A stretch of 64,000 bases of DNA from Martinezella lusitana (lineage in GTDB: Bacteria; Pseudomonadota; Alphaproteobacteria; Rhizobiales; Rhizobiaceae), in assembly GCF_900094565.1 (NCBI RefSeq), contig NZ_FMAF01000014.1, forward strand, positions 87,237-151,236. The letters run 5' to 3'. A program made the position numbers and the translations under genes. Below, piece by piece: positions 34,392 through 42,716 of the stretch. Numbering within the stretch: position 1 is the stretch's first letter; each line of letters starts with the position of its first letter. A model generated the notes under the pieces. The model saw nothing but the letters and a program-made list of their open reading frames with translations, was not told the DNA's origin and did not search any database.

Positions 34392-35432
34392 ATGAGCCAT
34401 CCAGCCCCATCGATCAGCCACATCGGCTTTCTCACACCGGGCAACTATCCCGATGAGGATCCTTTAGCTGGCCTGGAGCAGACCTTGCAGCTTCTCGAGC
34501 ATGGCGAGCAGAGGGGATTCGACAGCGCCTGGGTGCGCCAGCGGCATCTCGAGCCCGGCATCTCCTCGGCAAGCGCTTTTCTTGCGGCGGCAACGCAGCG
34601 GACGCGCCATATCGAACTCGGGACGGCCGTCATTCCGATCGGCTACGAAAGCCCGTATCGTCTCGCCGAGGATCTCGCGACCGTGGATGTCCTGTCGCGC
34701 GGACGATTGAACATCGGGCTGAGCGCGGGTCGCCCCTTGCATGCCGACCTGATTGGTCCTCTCGCCTTTGATGGCGATTGGGAAAGCCACGATTTTTCCC
34801 ATCAGAGGGTGCTGCGCTTTGCCGGCAATCTGCGCGGGGCCTATATCGGCGATCAGCATACACTCATCAAGACGCCCTTCGGTCCGCAGCGTCCGCGTCT
34901 CCAGCCCTATGCGAAGGGACTGATCGATCGCATCTGGTATGGTGGCGGCTCGTTGCGTTCCGCGGCCTGGGCCGGCAAGAACGGCTTTAATCTTCTGATC
35001 GGCAATGTAACGACGGGCGAAGAGACCGACGATTTCTTCGTGGCGCAATCGCGGCAGCTGGAGACCTATCGCGCTTCCGGCGGCGAGACGAGACGGGTGG
35101 CGCTCGGTCGCGTCATCGTTCCGTTCGACAGCGCCGACGCCATCACGCGCAAGCGCTATACCGATTATGCCGCCGGCCGCTACGAGCGAACGCTTTCACC
35201 GCAGGGGGAACGCCGAACGCTTTTCGCGCGCGACCTGGTCGGCTCGTCGGACGAGATTCTCGAACGTCTCCACGCCGATCCGGTCCTGCCCTATGTCAGC
35301 GAGTTCCGGCTGGAACTGCCGTACGAATTTCACGACGAAGAATATCGGCAAATCCTCCATGATTTCGTGACGATTATCGCACCTGGGTTGGGATGGAAGG
35401 CGGCGCCCCTCCTGCGCCGGTCAGCAACTTGA
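34392..35432 (+). CDS. LLM-class flavin monooxygenase, KPN_01858-like
   Basis: 346 residues with a GAGGAG site. Luciferase-like barrel of a distinct subgroup: HIGFLTPGNYPDEDPLAGLE, SAWVRQRHLEPGISSASAF, GTAVIPIGYESPYRLAEDLA and VDVLSRGRLNIGLSAGRPLH. The subgroup name is from memory and less certain than the superfamily. It follows the two binding proteins by 12 bases and closes the sulfur unit. It is the third monooxygenase of this operon, so either several S-substituted substrates are handled or the enzymes act in series. No experimentally defined reaction is known to me. Confidence 0.85.
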   Translation: MSHPAPSISHIGFLTPGNYPDEDPLAGLEQTLQLLEHGEQRGFDSAWVRQRHLEPGISSASAFLAAATQRTRHIELGTAVIPIGYESPYRLAEDLATVDVLSRGRLNIGLSAGRPLHADLIGPLAFDGDWESHDFSHQRVLRFAGNLRGAYIGDQHTLIKTPFGPQRPRLQPYAKGLIDRIWYGGGSLRSAAWAGKNGFNLLIGNVTTGEETDDFFVAQSRQLETYRASGGETRRVALGRVIVPFDSADAITRKRYTDYAAGRYERTLSPQGERRTLFARDLVGSSDEILERLHADPVLPYVSEFRLELPYEFHDEEYRQILHDFVTIIAPGLGWKAAPLLRRSAT

Positions 35433-35460
35433 TCGTCACAGGGTCGCATATCCGAGGAAG

Positions 35461-35494
35461 GGATCGGCGGGAGCACACGCCGATCCGTTCTTCC
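35461..35494 (+). terminator. Probable terminator of the sulfur operon
   Basis: GGATCGGCG (35461-35469) and CGCCGATCC (35478-35486) form a perfect 9-bp stem with an 8-base loop, followed by GTTCTTCC, 28 bases after the last monooxygenase stop. Confidence 0.7.
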
Positions 35495-35866
35495 ATGTGG
35501 GTCAGCGATCATTCAGGTCTGAATGGCCCGAGGCTGGATGCTGCATGATGTGCATCCAGGCCATAAATGGCGCAGGGCCTCGATGGTGAGGATGTCGCCC
35601 GGCGCACGGTGCGTGGGGCGCGCGCCAAGAAGTGATTGTTTTCTTTCAATTCATTTCCCCGTTTTGCCGAGATTTATGTTGGCTTTTAGTTTCGCGTTTT
35701 GCGCTTGTTGCGGTCAGGCAACAGATGTCGGCGCGAATTTCTCGCTCGGTGGCAAGAAGTCGATGGCTGCGAGGAACGCGTTTAGATATGTTTCTTTGAT
35801 ATCAGCGAGATTTTAAGGACTTTCGTCTACATTTCTTTCGATTTGGGTACTATTCTCGGTGTTCAA
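35495..35866. other. Intergenic region, about 370 bases
   Basis: Between the sulfur operon and the GGDEF gene. A short frame (35523-35816) has no ribosome-binding site and reads like random Arg/Cys-rich sequence, so I do not call it. The 3' part becomes AT-richer and probably carries the promoter of the next gene. No repeat or RNA gene recognised. Confidence 0.5.
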
Positions 35867-36832
35867 ATGGACGATACCGAAATCCTGCCGCCGGAAGTGC
35901 TGGCCTCAATGCTGATGCGGATGTTCGAATTCGCGCCAATAGCGATCGCTATCACGACCAGTGATGCGAAGACGTCGAGCTATGCAAAGGTCAATGACGC
36001 CTATCTCAAGCTGACCGGGCTCAAATGGGACGATATTCGCGGCAAGAAGCTCGTCTCGAAGGGCGCAGCCATTGACAGCCCGGCCCGCGACCGCCGGCAT
36101 CGCCTGCTGCAGGAGGATGGTGCGTATGTGCTGGAAGAGGTCGAAATCCGCCATGCGGACGGCAACATCATTCCGACCTTGATATCGGCGCAGCGCACCG
36201 TGGTCGACGGCATATCTTTCGACGTGGAAATCATCCTCGACGTATCGGCGCGCGTCCGCCATCAGTCCGAAATCGAACTCGCGCTTCGCGCCTCCGCACG
36301 TACCGATGCGCTCTCCGGCCTGCCGAACCGCGCCTGCTTCGACGAGGTGCTGAAGGAAAGGATTGCGGCGCAGGAATCGAATGAGCGGCTGCTTGCGCTT
36401 GCCTTCATCGATCTCAATGGTTTCAAGATCGTCAATGACACCATGGGCCACGATGCCGGCGATGAAGTGATCCGCACCATTGCAAGCCGTTTGCGTGACA
36501 GTTTCCGAACACATGATTTTATAGCTCGCATTGGCGGCGACGAGTTCATCGTATTGTTCGAAATCGATCCTGCCCTTTTGAACGAGGCGCGCGACATGCT
36601 GTTCGAGGCGATCGAGCGCATCTTCAAGCCGATAGCGATCGGTGGTGCCTTGACGGACGTCGGGGCGGCCGTCGGCGTAACGCTTTTGAGGCCGGGAGAT
36701 ACGTCAGCTTCCTTCGTCAAACGCGCCGACAACGACATGTATCTTGCCAAGCAAACCGGAAAGCGCGTCTCTGTCGTCTGGCTCAGGCCGACGGATGCGG
36801 TGATGCCGGCTAAGTGGGCTCGAGCCGACTGA
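35867..36832 (+). CDS. PAS-GGDEF diguanylate cyclase
   Basis: 321 residues from ATG (MDDTEILPPEVL). An in-frame TTG 24 bases upstream is less likely. One PAS domain spans about 20-135 (EFAPIAIAITTSD, KVNDAYLKLTGLKWDDIRGK), then a GGDEF domain with the substrate helix TDALSGLPNRACFDEVLK, the active site RIGGDEFIVLF, and an intact I-site RTHD five residues before it. Feedback inhibition by cyclic di-GMP is therefore expected, unlike in the other cyclase of the window. No membrane segment, so it is a soluble signal sensor. Convergent with the DUF993 gene. Confidence 0.93.
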   Translation: MDDTEILPPEVLASMLMRMFEFAPIAIAITTSDAKTSSYAKVNDAYLKLTGLKWDDIRGKKLVSKGAAIDSPARDRRHRLLQEDGAYVLEEVEIRHADGNIIPTLISAQRTVVDGISFDVEIILDVSARVRHQSEIELALRASARTDALSGLPNRACFDEVLKERIAAQESNERLLALAFIDLNGFKIVNDTMGHDAGDEVIRTIASRLRDSFRTHDFIARIGGDEFIVLFEIDPALLNEARDMLFEAIERIFKPIAIGGALTDVGAAVGVTLLRPGDTSASFVKRADNDMYLAKQTGKRVSVVWLRPTDAVMPAKWARAD

Positions 36833-36839
36833 AGACGCT

Positions 36840-38006
36840 TTATTCGATACCGAAGACTCCCACGAAGTTCTTCATGCGGCGAACAGCCAAATCCGGCTTG
36901 TCGAGGACATTGGCCTTGTCTGCCAGTCGGAAGATCTCGGCATAGTGATTGACGCCGCGTGCGGATTGCATGCCGGCGGGGAGGCTGAAATGGTTCTGAT
37001 GTCCATTCAGCCAGGCAAGAAACACCACGCCCGCCTTGTAATATTGTGTCGGCGCCTCGAAAATCTTGCGCGACAGGGGAACCGTGGGTTCGATGACGGA
37101 CCTGAAGGTCGCTACGTCTCCGGCTGCGAGTGCGGCTAGCGCCTTCGAGGCGGATGGGGCGACGGCGTCAAAAATGCCGAGAAGAGCGTGGCTGTAGCGC
37201 TCGCCGTCCCCTTCGATCAGCTCCGCATAGTTGAAATCGTCACCGGTGAAGCACAGGACACCGTTCGGAAGCCGGGTGCGAAGCTGGACCTCCTTGGCAT
37301 TGTCGAGAAGCGAGATCTTGATGCCTTCGACCTTATCTTGGTTTTCGTCGATGATCCTCAAGACGCATTCGAGCGCCGGCTCAAATTGGGCGCTGCCCCA
37401 ATAGCCGGCCAGTTGCGGATCGAACATGTCGCCGAGCCAGTGCAGGACGACCTTGTCCCTGGCCTGCGAGAGAATGCGACCATAGACCTTGGCGTAATCG
37501 TCAGTGGAGGCTGCGACGCGGGCAAGCGCGCGGCTCGCCATCATGATGGCGCGGCCGCCATGCTTCTCCACATATTCGACCTGTGTTTCGTACGCCCTGA
37601 TGACATCATCAAGCGATCGCGCCTCGGACGCGATGAGATGATCGGTTCCGGCGCCGCAGGCGAGATCGGCTCCATCGACGTTCCTTGCCTCATCGAGCGA
37701 CCGTCGGATCAGTTCCTGCGCGCCGGCCCAGTCCAGTCCCATGCCGCGCTGCGATGTATCCATTGCCTCGGCAATCTTGAAGCCGAGGCTCCACAAATGC
37801 CGGCGAAAGGCGATCGTTGCCTCCCAGTCGATGGCCGGCCGGCCCCAAGGGTCGGTTTCCTTGCTCGGATCCGAAACGACATGGGCGGCGGCGTAAGCGA
37901 TGCGATTGAAGCGCGGGGGTGCCGCCGGCCGTGCGACAGGCGTTCCCACCAGTTCATAACCGCGAATGATGCCATCGGAGTTCGGCAGGTTCAAAGTCAG
38001 GCTCAT
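36840..38006 (-). CDS. DUF993 family protein, dihydrodipicolinate-synthase-like aldolase fold
   Basis: 388 residues from the ATG with GAGGAGGA upstream. DUF993 proteins are uncharacterised but are related to the DHDPS/N-acetylneuraminate lyase class of Schiff-base aldolases. The segment VEGIKISLLDNAKEV places a Lys (K230) where DHDPS has its Schiff-base Lys, followed by FTGDDFNYAELI, like the GDD loop of that family. RYSHALLGIFDAVAP matches the late loop. A C-C bond cleavage or dehydratase reaction on a keto-acid is therefore likely. It is divergent from lacI and has its own copy of the palindromic operator about 35 bases upstream, so it belongs to the same regulon. Confidence 0.88.
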   Translation of the reverse strand: MSLTLNLPNSDGIIRGYELVGTPVARPAAPPRFNRIAYAAAHVVSDPSKETDPWGRPAIDWEATIAFRRHLWSLGFKIAEAMDTSQRGMGLDWAGAQELIRRSLDEARNVDGADLACGAGTDHLIASEARSLDDVIRAYETQVEYVEKHGGRAIMMASRALARVAASTDDYAKVYGRILSQARDKVVLHWLGDMFDPQLAGYWGSAQFEPALECVLRIIDENQDKVEGIKISLLDNAKEVQLRTRLPNGVLCFTGDDFNYAELIEGDGERYSHALLGIFDAVAPSASKALAALAAGDVATFRSVIEPTVPLSRKIFEAPTQYYKAGVVFLAWLNGHQNHFSLPAGMQSARGVNHYAEIFRLADKANVLDKPDLAVRRMKNFVGVFGIE

Positions 38007-38039
38007 GACAATCCTCCTCACAAGATTGAACGACCCATT

Positions 38040-38059
38040 AATTTGGATCGTTCCAAATT
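38040..38059. promoter_or_regulatory. LacI-type operator in front of the DUF993 gene
   Basis: AATTTGGATCGTTCCAAATT, a 20-base palindrome with one mismatched pair, centred about 43 bases before the DUF993 start. The core TGGA(A/T)CG(A/T)TCCA matches the perfect palindrome at 38224-38243 in front of lacI, consistent with one LacI-family protein binding both. Confidence 0.75.
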
Positions 38060-38217
38060 GCAAGAGGCTATTTTGGGGATCTGCTAATTTGCCGAAAAAT
38101 ACTAGCGCTGGCGATTGCTGCTGCGAAGTAGACAGAAATACCTATTTAAAACAATGGGTATCTACGAAATGGCAGAAAAGATGTGGCGGCTATTGATCTG
38201 AATTTGGAAAAACGCTC

Positions 38218-38243
38218 TTGACATAATTGGAACGTTCCAATTA
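38218..38243 (+). promoter_or_regulatory. lacI promoter with overlapping perfect palindromic operator
   Basis: A consensus -35 hexamer TTGACA (38218-38223) is immediately followed by TAATTGGAACGTTCCAATTA (38224-38243), a perfect 20-base palindrome with the central CG typical of LacI-family sites. It fills the spacer and reaches the expected -10, so bound repressor would block RNA polymerase. Autoregulation of lacI and control of the downstream operon follow. Confidence 0.8.
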
Positions 38244-38273
38244 ATTGCTTAGAGAATTAGCAGGGAGGATTAT

Positions 38274-39320
38274 ATGGCCGGGGGACGGGTTACCGTCATA
38301 GACATCGCGAAGGCTGCCGGCGTTTCAAAGTCGACCGTCTCGCTGGTGCTTCAGGGGTCCCCTCTGGTCAATGAGGGCACGCGGGTGAAGGTCAGTGCCG
38401 CGATGCGGGAGCTCGGCTACGTCTACAATCGTGGCGCCGCCACGCTCCGGCAGACGGGCGCGAAGTCGAAGATCATCGGTGTCGTCGTCAACGACCTCAC
38501 CAACAGTTTCTTCGCGGAGCTGGCAGTGGGAGTCGATATGGTCGTTCAATCCGCGGGTTTCGTGCAGTTTCTGTCGAATACGAGCGAAAGCATCGATCGC
38601 CAGCGCGAGGTCATTGCGTCCATGCGCGAGCATGGCATTTCCGGCCTGATCGTTTCGCCGGCCCGTGCAACGGAAGCAGCCGATTTCAAGCCGTTGGTCG
38701 CAGCCGGCATCCCGGTCGTCGTCGCGGTGCGCAGCCTGCCCGGCGCCAAGGTTTCCTCGATCGTATCCGACAATCACGAAGGAACGGCGGCGGCAGTCCG
38801 GCATCTGGCCTCGCTTGGCCATAGGCGGATTTCCTTCCTGGGCGGCTTTCCCAATACGGCCGTTTTCGCCGAGCGCTTGACCGGTTACCGGGATGCAGTG
38901 GTGGAAGTCGGTCTCGGTTTTGACGACGAACTGATTGTCTCATCGGCCCCATCGAGGGCCGGCGGTGCGGATGCGATTGCTCGCACCATGGCGATGGGCA
39001 ATCCGCCGACCGCGGCTGTCTGCTTCAATGATGCGGTCGCTTTCGGCGTCTGCGACGGGCTTCGCGCGCGTGGCATGGAGCCCGGCCGTGACTTCGCCGT
39101 CGTCGGTTTCGACGATGTGATCGAGGCGCAGACTGCAGTGCCCGCGCTGACGACGATTTCAGTCGATCCGCAGGGCATGGGCAGGCGTGCGGCTCAGCTT
39201 CTTCTCAAGCAGATCAATGCGGGAAAGGTGGAGGCGGAGAACGTGACCGCGGCCGTCCGTCTCGTCGTTCGCGAGAGCTGCGGTGCCGCGCAGAGAAAAT
39301 CAAGGGAGGAGTTGGCATGA
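38274..39320 (+). CDS. LacI family transcriptional regulator
   Basis: 348 residues with an AGGGAGGA site. Helix-turn-helix and hinge at 1-60 (VTVIDIAKAAGVSKSTVSLVLQ, split here as VTVIDIAKAAGVSKS then TVSLVLQGSPLVNEGT), then a sugar-binding-like core (IIGVVVNDLTNSFFAELAVG, ISFLGGFPNTAVFAERLTGY, AVVGFDDVIEAQTAVPALTT). First gene of a long catabolic operon. Its stop overlaps the next start (ATGA). Two matching palindromes in the intergenic region are its likely operators. The effector is probably the substrate or an intermediate of the pathway encoded downstream, and is unknown. Confidence 0.95.
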   Translation: MAGGRVTVIDIAKAAGVSKSTVSLVLQGSPLVNEGTRVKVSAAMRELGYVYNRGAATLRQTGAKSKIIGVVVNDLTNSFFAELAVGVDMVVQSAGFVQFLSNTSESIDRQREVIASMREHGISGLIVSPARATEAADFKPLVAAGIPVVVAVRSLPGAKVSSIVSDNHEGTAAAVRHLASLGHRRISFLGGFPNTAVFAERLTGYRDAVVEVGLGFDDELIVSSAPSRAGGADAIARTMAMGNPPTAAVCFNDAVAFGVCDGLRARGMEPGRDFAVVGFDDVIEAQTAVPALTTISVDPQGMGRRAAQLLLKQINAGKVEAENVTAAVRLVVRESCGAAQRKSREELA

Positions 39321-40321
39321 CTGTTCGTTGGGGTCTTATCGGCGCAAGCACCATCGCCCGCGAATGGGTCATCGGCGCCATCCGCGCTGCTGGCGGCGAG
39401 GTGGTGTCAGTCATGAGTTCGAGCCCGGAGCGCGCACGAGCCTACGCTGCTGAAAACGGTATCGGCCGGTCGGTTTCGCAGGTCTCGGAGCTTGTGTCGG
39501 ATCCGCAGATCGATGCCGTCTATATTTCGACCACCAACGAGCTGCACCGCGACCAGGCGATTGCCGCGGCTCGCGCCGGCAAGCATGTGCTTTGCGAGAA
39601 GCCGCTGGCAATGTCGCTTGACGATGCGCATGCTATGGCACAGGCGGCGAAGGATGCCGGCGTCGTTCTGGCGACCAATCATCATCTTCGCAATGCATCG
39701 ACCCATATCGCGATGAGGGATGCCATCGCCTCCGGCAAGATCGGCAAGCCGCTGGCGGCTCGGGTGTTCCACGCCGTCTATCTGCCGCCGCATCTTCAGG
39801 GCTGGAGGATCGAGAAGCCGGCCGCCGGCGGTGGCGTGATCCTCGACATCACGGTTCACGATGCCGATACGCTGCGCTTTGTCCTCGGGCGTAACCCGGT
39901 TGAGGTCACGGCTTTCTCACAGTCGGGCGGAATGGGCAGGGAAGGGCTGGAAGATGCCGTCATGGGCGTGATGCGCTTCGAGGACGGTGTCATCGCCCAG
40001 TTCCATGATGCCTTTACGGTGAAATATGCCGACACCGGCTTCGAGGTGCATGGAACCGAGGGATCGCTCATCGCTCGCAACGTCATGACGCAGCGGCCGA
40101 TCGGCACCGTGATATTGCGGACCGCCGAGGGCGAGCAGGAACTGCCGACGACCGACAAGAACCTCTACCAGACCGCGCTCGAAGCCTTCCACGCCGCCGT
40201 GGCGGGGAAGGGGCGTCCTGCCGCTACAGCCGAGGATGGAATCTGGTCGCTTGCAACCGGCCTCGCCGTCGTCGAGGCCGCAAGAGGCGGCGCGGCCGTC
40301 AAGATAAAAACCGGACTCTAG
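39317..40321 (+). CDS. Gfo/Idh/MocA family NAD(P)-dependent oxidoreductase
   Basis: 334 residues. N-terminal Rossmann fold (WGLIGASTIAREWVIGAIRA), the family hallmark EKPLAMSLDDA near residue 95 (Lys is catalytic in relatives), then the C-terminal beta-sheet domain with VIEKPAAGGGVILDITVHDADTLRF-type segment including the likely catalytic His in DITVHDADTL. Members oxidise cyclic sugars, inositols or keto-sugars. Translationally coupled to lacI by a 4-base overlap and followed 3 bases later by the CoA-transferase. It probably performs one of the first oxidations of the imported substrate. Confidence 0.92.
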   Translation: MTVRWGLIGASTIAREWVIGAIRAAGGEVVSVMSSSPERARAYAAENGIGRSVSQVSELVSDPQIDAVYISTTNELHRDQAIAAARAGKHVLCEKPLAMSLDDAHAMAQAAKDAGVVLATNHHLRNASTHIAMRDAIASGKIGKPLAARVFHAVYLPPHLQGWRIEKPAAGGGVILDITVHDADTLRFVLGRNPVEVTAFSQSGGMGREGLEDAVMGVMRFEDGVIAQFHDAFTVKYADTGFEVHGTEGSLIARNVMTQRPIGTVILRTAEGEQELPTTDKNLYQTALEAFHAAVAGKGRPAATAEDGIWSLATGLAVVEAARGGAAVKIKTGL

Positions 40322-40324
40322 ATT

Positions 40325-41944
40325 ATGCATATGAGCAAACACATTACTCCGGCCGAAGCCGCCGCCCTGATCCCCGATGGAGCCATCGTCTCGGTCTCAT
40401 CGTCAAGCGGTCTTGGCTGCCCCGATCTGATGCTGAAGGCGATCGGCGAGCGCTTCGATGAGACGGGGCATCCGCGCAATCTCACGACGCTGCATCCGAT
40501 CGCGGCAGGCGACATGAGCGGCATTAGGGGTGTCGACCATATCGCCAAGAAAGGCCTGCTCAAGCGCATCATCGGCGGCTCCTATCCGTCCGGACCGTCC
40601 ACCGCCGAACCGCCGCTCATCTGGCAGATGATCACGGATAACCAAATTCCCGCCTACAATATCCCGTCGGGCATCCTCTTCGATATGCATCGGGAAGCCG
40701 CCGCCAAGCGTCCCGGAGTCTTGACCAAGGTGGGAATCGAGACCTTCGTCGATCCCAAGCGTCAGGGCTGCGCGATGAATGCCGCCGCGAGCGAAGAGCC
40801 GGTTGTCAAGCGCGTGTCCTTCGAAGGCGATGAATGGCTGTATTTTCCTGCTATCGTTCCGCAGGTCGCGATCATTCGCGCGACGACGGCGGACGAGCGC
40901 GGCAATCTCACCTACGAGCACGAGGGCGCCTATCTGGGTGGTCTGGACCAGGCGCTTGCCGCACGCAACAATGGCGGCATCGTCATTGCCCAGGTCAAGC
41001 GGATCACCAAGGAAGGTTCGCTGAAGCCGCATGATGTTCGCGTTCCCGGAATGCTGGTCGACTATGTGATCGTCGATCCCGAGCAGAAGCAGACGACCCA
41101 GACCTTGTACGATCCGGCGATCTCAGGCGAGATTTTTCGTCCGCTCGACACGTTCCGCGTTCCTGAATTCAACATCCAGAAGGTAATCGCGCGACGCGTG
41201 GCGCAGGAACTGCAGGCCGGTAGTTGCGTCAATCTCGGCTTCGGCATCTCGGCAAATGTGCCGCGCATCCTGCTGGAAGAGGGGCTGCATGGGGCGGTCA
41301 CCTGGGTCATCGAGCAAGGTGCCGTCGGTGGCGTTCCGCTCCTCGATTTTGCTTTCGGCTGCGCATCCAACGCCGATGCCTATATGCCGTCCCCCTATCA
41401 GTTCACCTATTTCCAGGGCGCCGGTTTCGACGCTTCGCTCCTGTCCTTCCTCGAGATCGGCCGGGACGGATCCGTCAACGTTTCGAAACTGTCCTTCCGG
41501 CCGCATGTGACGGCCGGAGCCGGCGGCTTTGTCGATATCACCGCCCGCGCCAGGAAAATCGTCTTCTCCGGCATGTTCAATGCGGGCGCCAAGATCGCGG
41601 TCGCCAACGGCAGGCTGGTCATCGAGAAGGAAGGCAAGCTCAAGAAATTGGTGAACGAAGTCGAGCATGTCACCTTCTCCGGCAAGCGGGCAGTCGAGCA
41701 GGGTCAGGACATTACCTATGTCACCGAACGCTGCGTGATGAAGCTGACGTCGGCCGGCATCGTACTGACCGAGATCGCGCCGGGCATCGATCTGCAGACA
41801 CATATTCTCGAGCAATCCGAATTCCCGCTCACCGTGGCAGCGGATCTCAAGGTGATGGACGCCGGACTCTTTGCGGAAGGCAATATCGGCCTTTCCCTGC
41901 CGAAGAAAGACGCCCGCGTTCTGGAGGGGACGTTCCATGGCTAG
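40325..41944 (+). CDS. Family I acyl-CoA:carboxylate CoA-transferase (fused alpha-beta subunits)
   Basis: 539 residues containing both halves of a family I CoA-transferase. The alpha-like half starts with LIPDGAIVSVSSSSGLGCPD. The beta-like half carries the catalytic Glu in VIEQGAVGG (E330), to which CoA is transferred through a glutamyl thioester. Relatives are acetate/propionate CoA-transferases and YdiF-type enzymes. It activates a carboxylic acid as a CoA ester for the enoyl-CoA hydratase encoded next, an unusual step in an operon that also holds a sugar-type importer. A second ATG lies two codons in (MSKHITPA). Confidence 0.92.
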   Translation: MHMSKHITPAEAAALIPDGAIVSVSSSSGLGCPDLMLKAIGERFDETGHPRNLTTLHPIAAGDMSGIRGVDHIAKKGLLKRIIGGSYPSGPSTAEPPLIWQMITDNQIPAYNIPSGILFDMHREAAAKRPGVLTKVGIETFVDPKRQGCAMNAAASEEPVVKRVSFEGDEWLYFPAIVPQVAIIRATTADERGNLTYEHEGAYLGGLDQALAARNNGGIVIAQVKRITKEGSLKPHDVRVPGMLVDYVIVDPEQKQTTQTLYDPAISGEIFRPLDTFRVPEFNIQKVIARRVAQELQAGSCVNLGFGISANVPRILLEEGLHGAVTWVIEQGAVGGVPLLDFAFGCASNADAYMPSPYQFTYFQGAGFDASLLSFLEIGRDGSVNVSKLSFRPHVTAGAGGFVDITARARKIVFSGMFNAGAKIAVANGRLVIEKEGKLKKLVNEVEHVTFSGKRAVEQGQDITYVTERCVMKLTSAGIVLTEIAPGIDLQTHILEQSEFPLTVAADLKVMDAGLFAEGNIGLSLPKKDARVLEGTFHG

Positions 41945-42716
41945 CGGCACGGTGAAGGTCGAGATAGACGGGCACATCGCAGTCATGACGGTCTCGCGGC
42001 CGGAAAAGCTCAATGCTCTCGATCTGGATATGTTGAAGGCACTCGGCAATGCTGCCGATGAAGTCGAGGCAAACGGCGCCGTTCGGGTCGCGATTTTGAC
42101 GGGCGAGGGCAAGGGCTTCTCGGCGGGCGGCGACATCAAGGCCTGGGGCGGAATGGAACCGCAGGAGTTCGGACACGCCTGGGTTCGATACGGCCATCGC
42201 GTTTTCGAAAGACTGGCGACCCTTCGCGTTCCGCTGATCGCGGCTCTTAACGGCCATGCCCTTGGCGGCGGCCTGGAGCTTGCCGGCGTGGCGGATATCA
42301 GGATCGCCGAGGAGCACATCAAGATCGGATTGCCCGAGACGGGCCTCGGCATGGTGCCGGGCTGGTCCGGCACGCAGCGCCTCGTCAAACGCTTCGGCGC
42401 ACAAGTCGTTCGCCGTATGGCGCTCGGTGGAGAAATCTTCACGGCCGAGGAGGCGCGTAATCTGGGCGTCGTCGATGCGGTCACCCCGAGCGGCAACGCT
42501 GTCGCCGCGGCCAAGGATTATGCGCAGCGCGTGGCCGCGCGCGGACCTGCTGCATTGGAAATCGTGAAGCTGCTGGTCGCTTCGGCAAACGGCGAGGACA
42601 ACGGCACCGCCGTCGAGGCGCTGGGGTCTATACTCGCCGCCAAGACAGGCGATCTGAAAGAGGGCGTCGCTTCCTTCAGCGAAAAGCGCCCGGCACAGTT
42701 CAAGGGAGAATGGTGA
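41937..42716 (+). CDS. Enoyl-CoA hydratase/isomerase (crotonase) family protein
   Basis: 259 residues from the ATG with GGAGGGG upstream, overlapping the CoA-transferase end by 8 bases. Crotonase fold: oxyanion-hole segments GFSAGGDIKAWG and NGHALGGGLELAGVADIRIA. The Glu in GLPETGLGMVPGWSG occupies the position of a catalytic Glu of hydratases, while the other Glu position is less clear, so hydratase, isomerase, dehalogenase or C-C hydrolase activities are all possible. It works on the CoA ester made by the preceding enzyme. Confidence 0.9.
   Translation: MASGTVKVEIDGHIAVMTVSRPEKLNALDLDMLKALGNAADEVEANGAVRVAILTGEGKGFSAGGDIKAWGGMEPQEFGHAWVRYGHRVFERLATLRVPLIAALNGHALGGGLELAGVADIRIAEEHIKIGLPETGLGMVPGWSGTQRLVKRFGAQVVRRMALGGEIFTAEEARNLGVVDAVTPSGNAVAAAKDYAQRVAARGPAALEIVKLLVASANGEDNGTAVEALGSILAAKTGDLKEGVASFSEKRPAQFKGEW

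Noticed and set aside
35523..35816. 97-codon frame in the gap before the second GGDEF gene
   Set aside because: No ribosome-binding site, atypical composition and no recognisable features. More likely non-coding promoter DNA.
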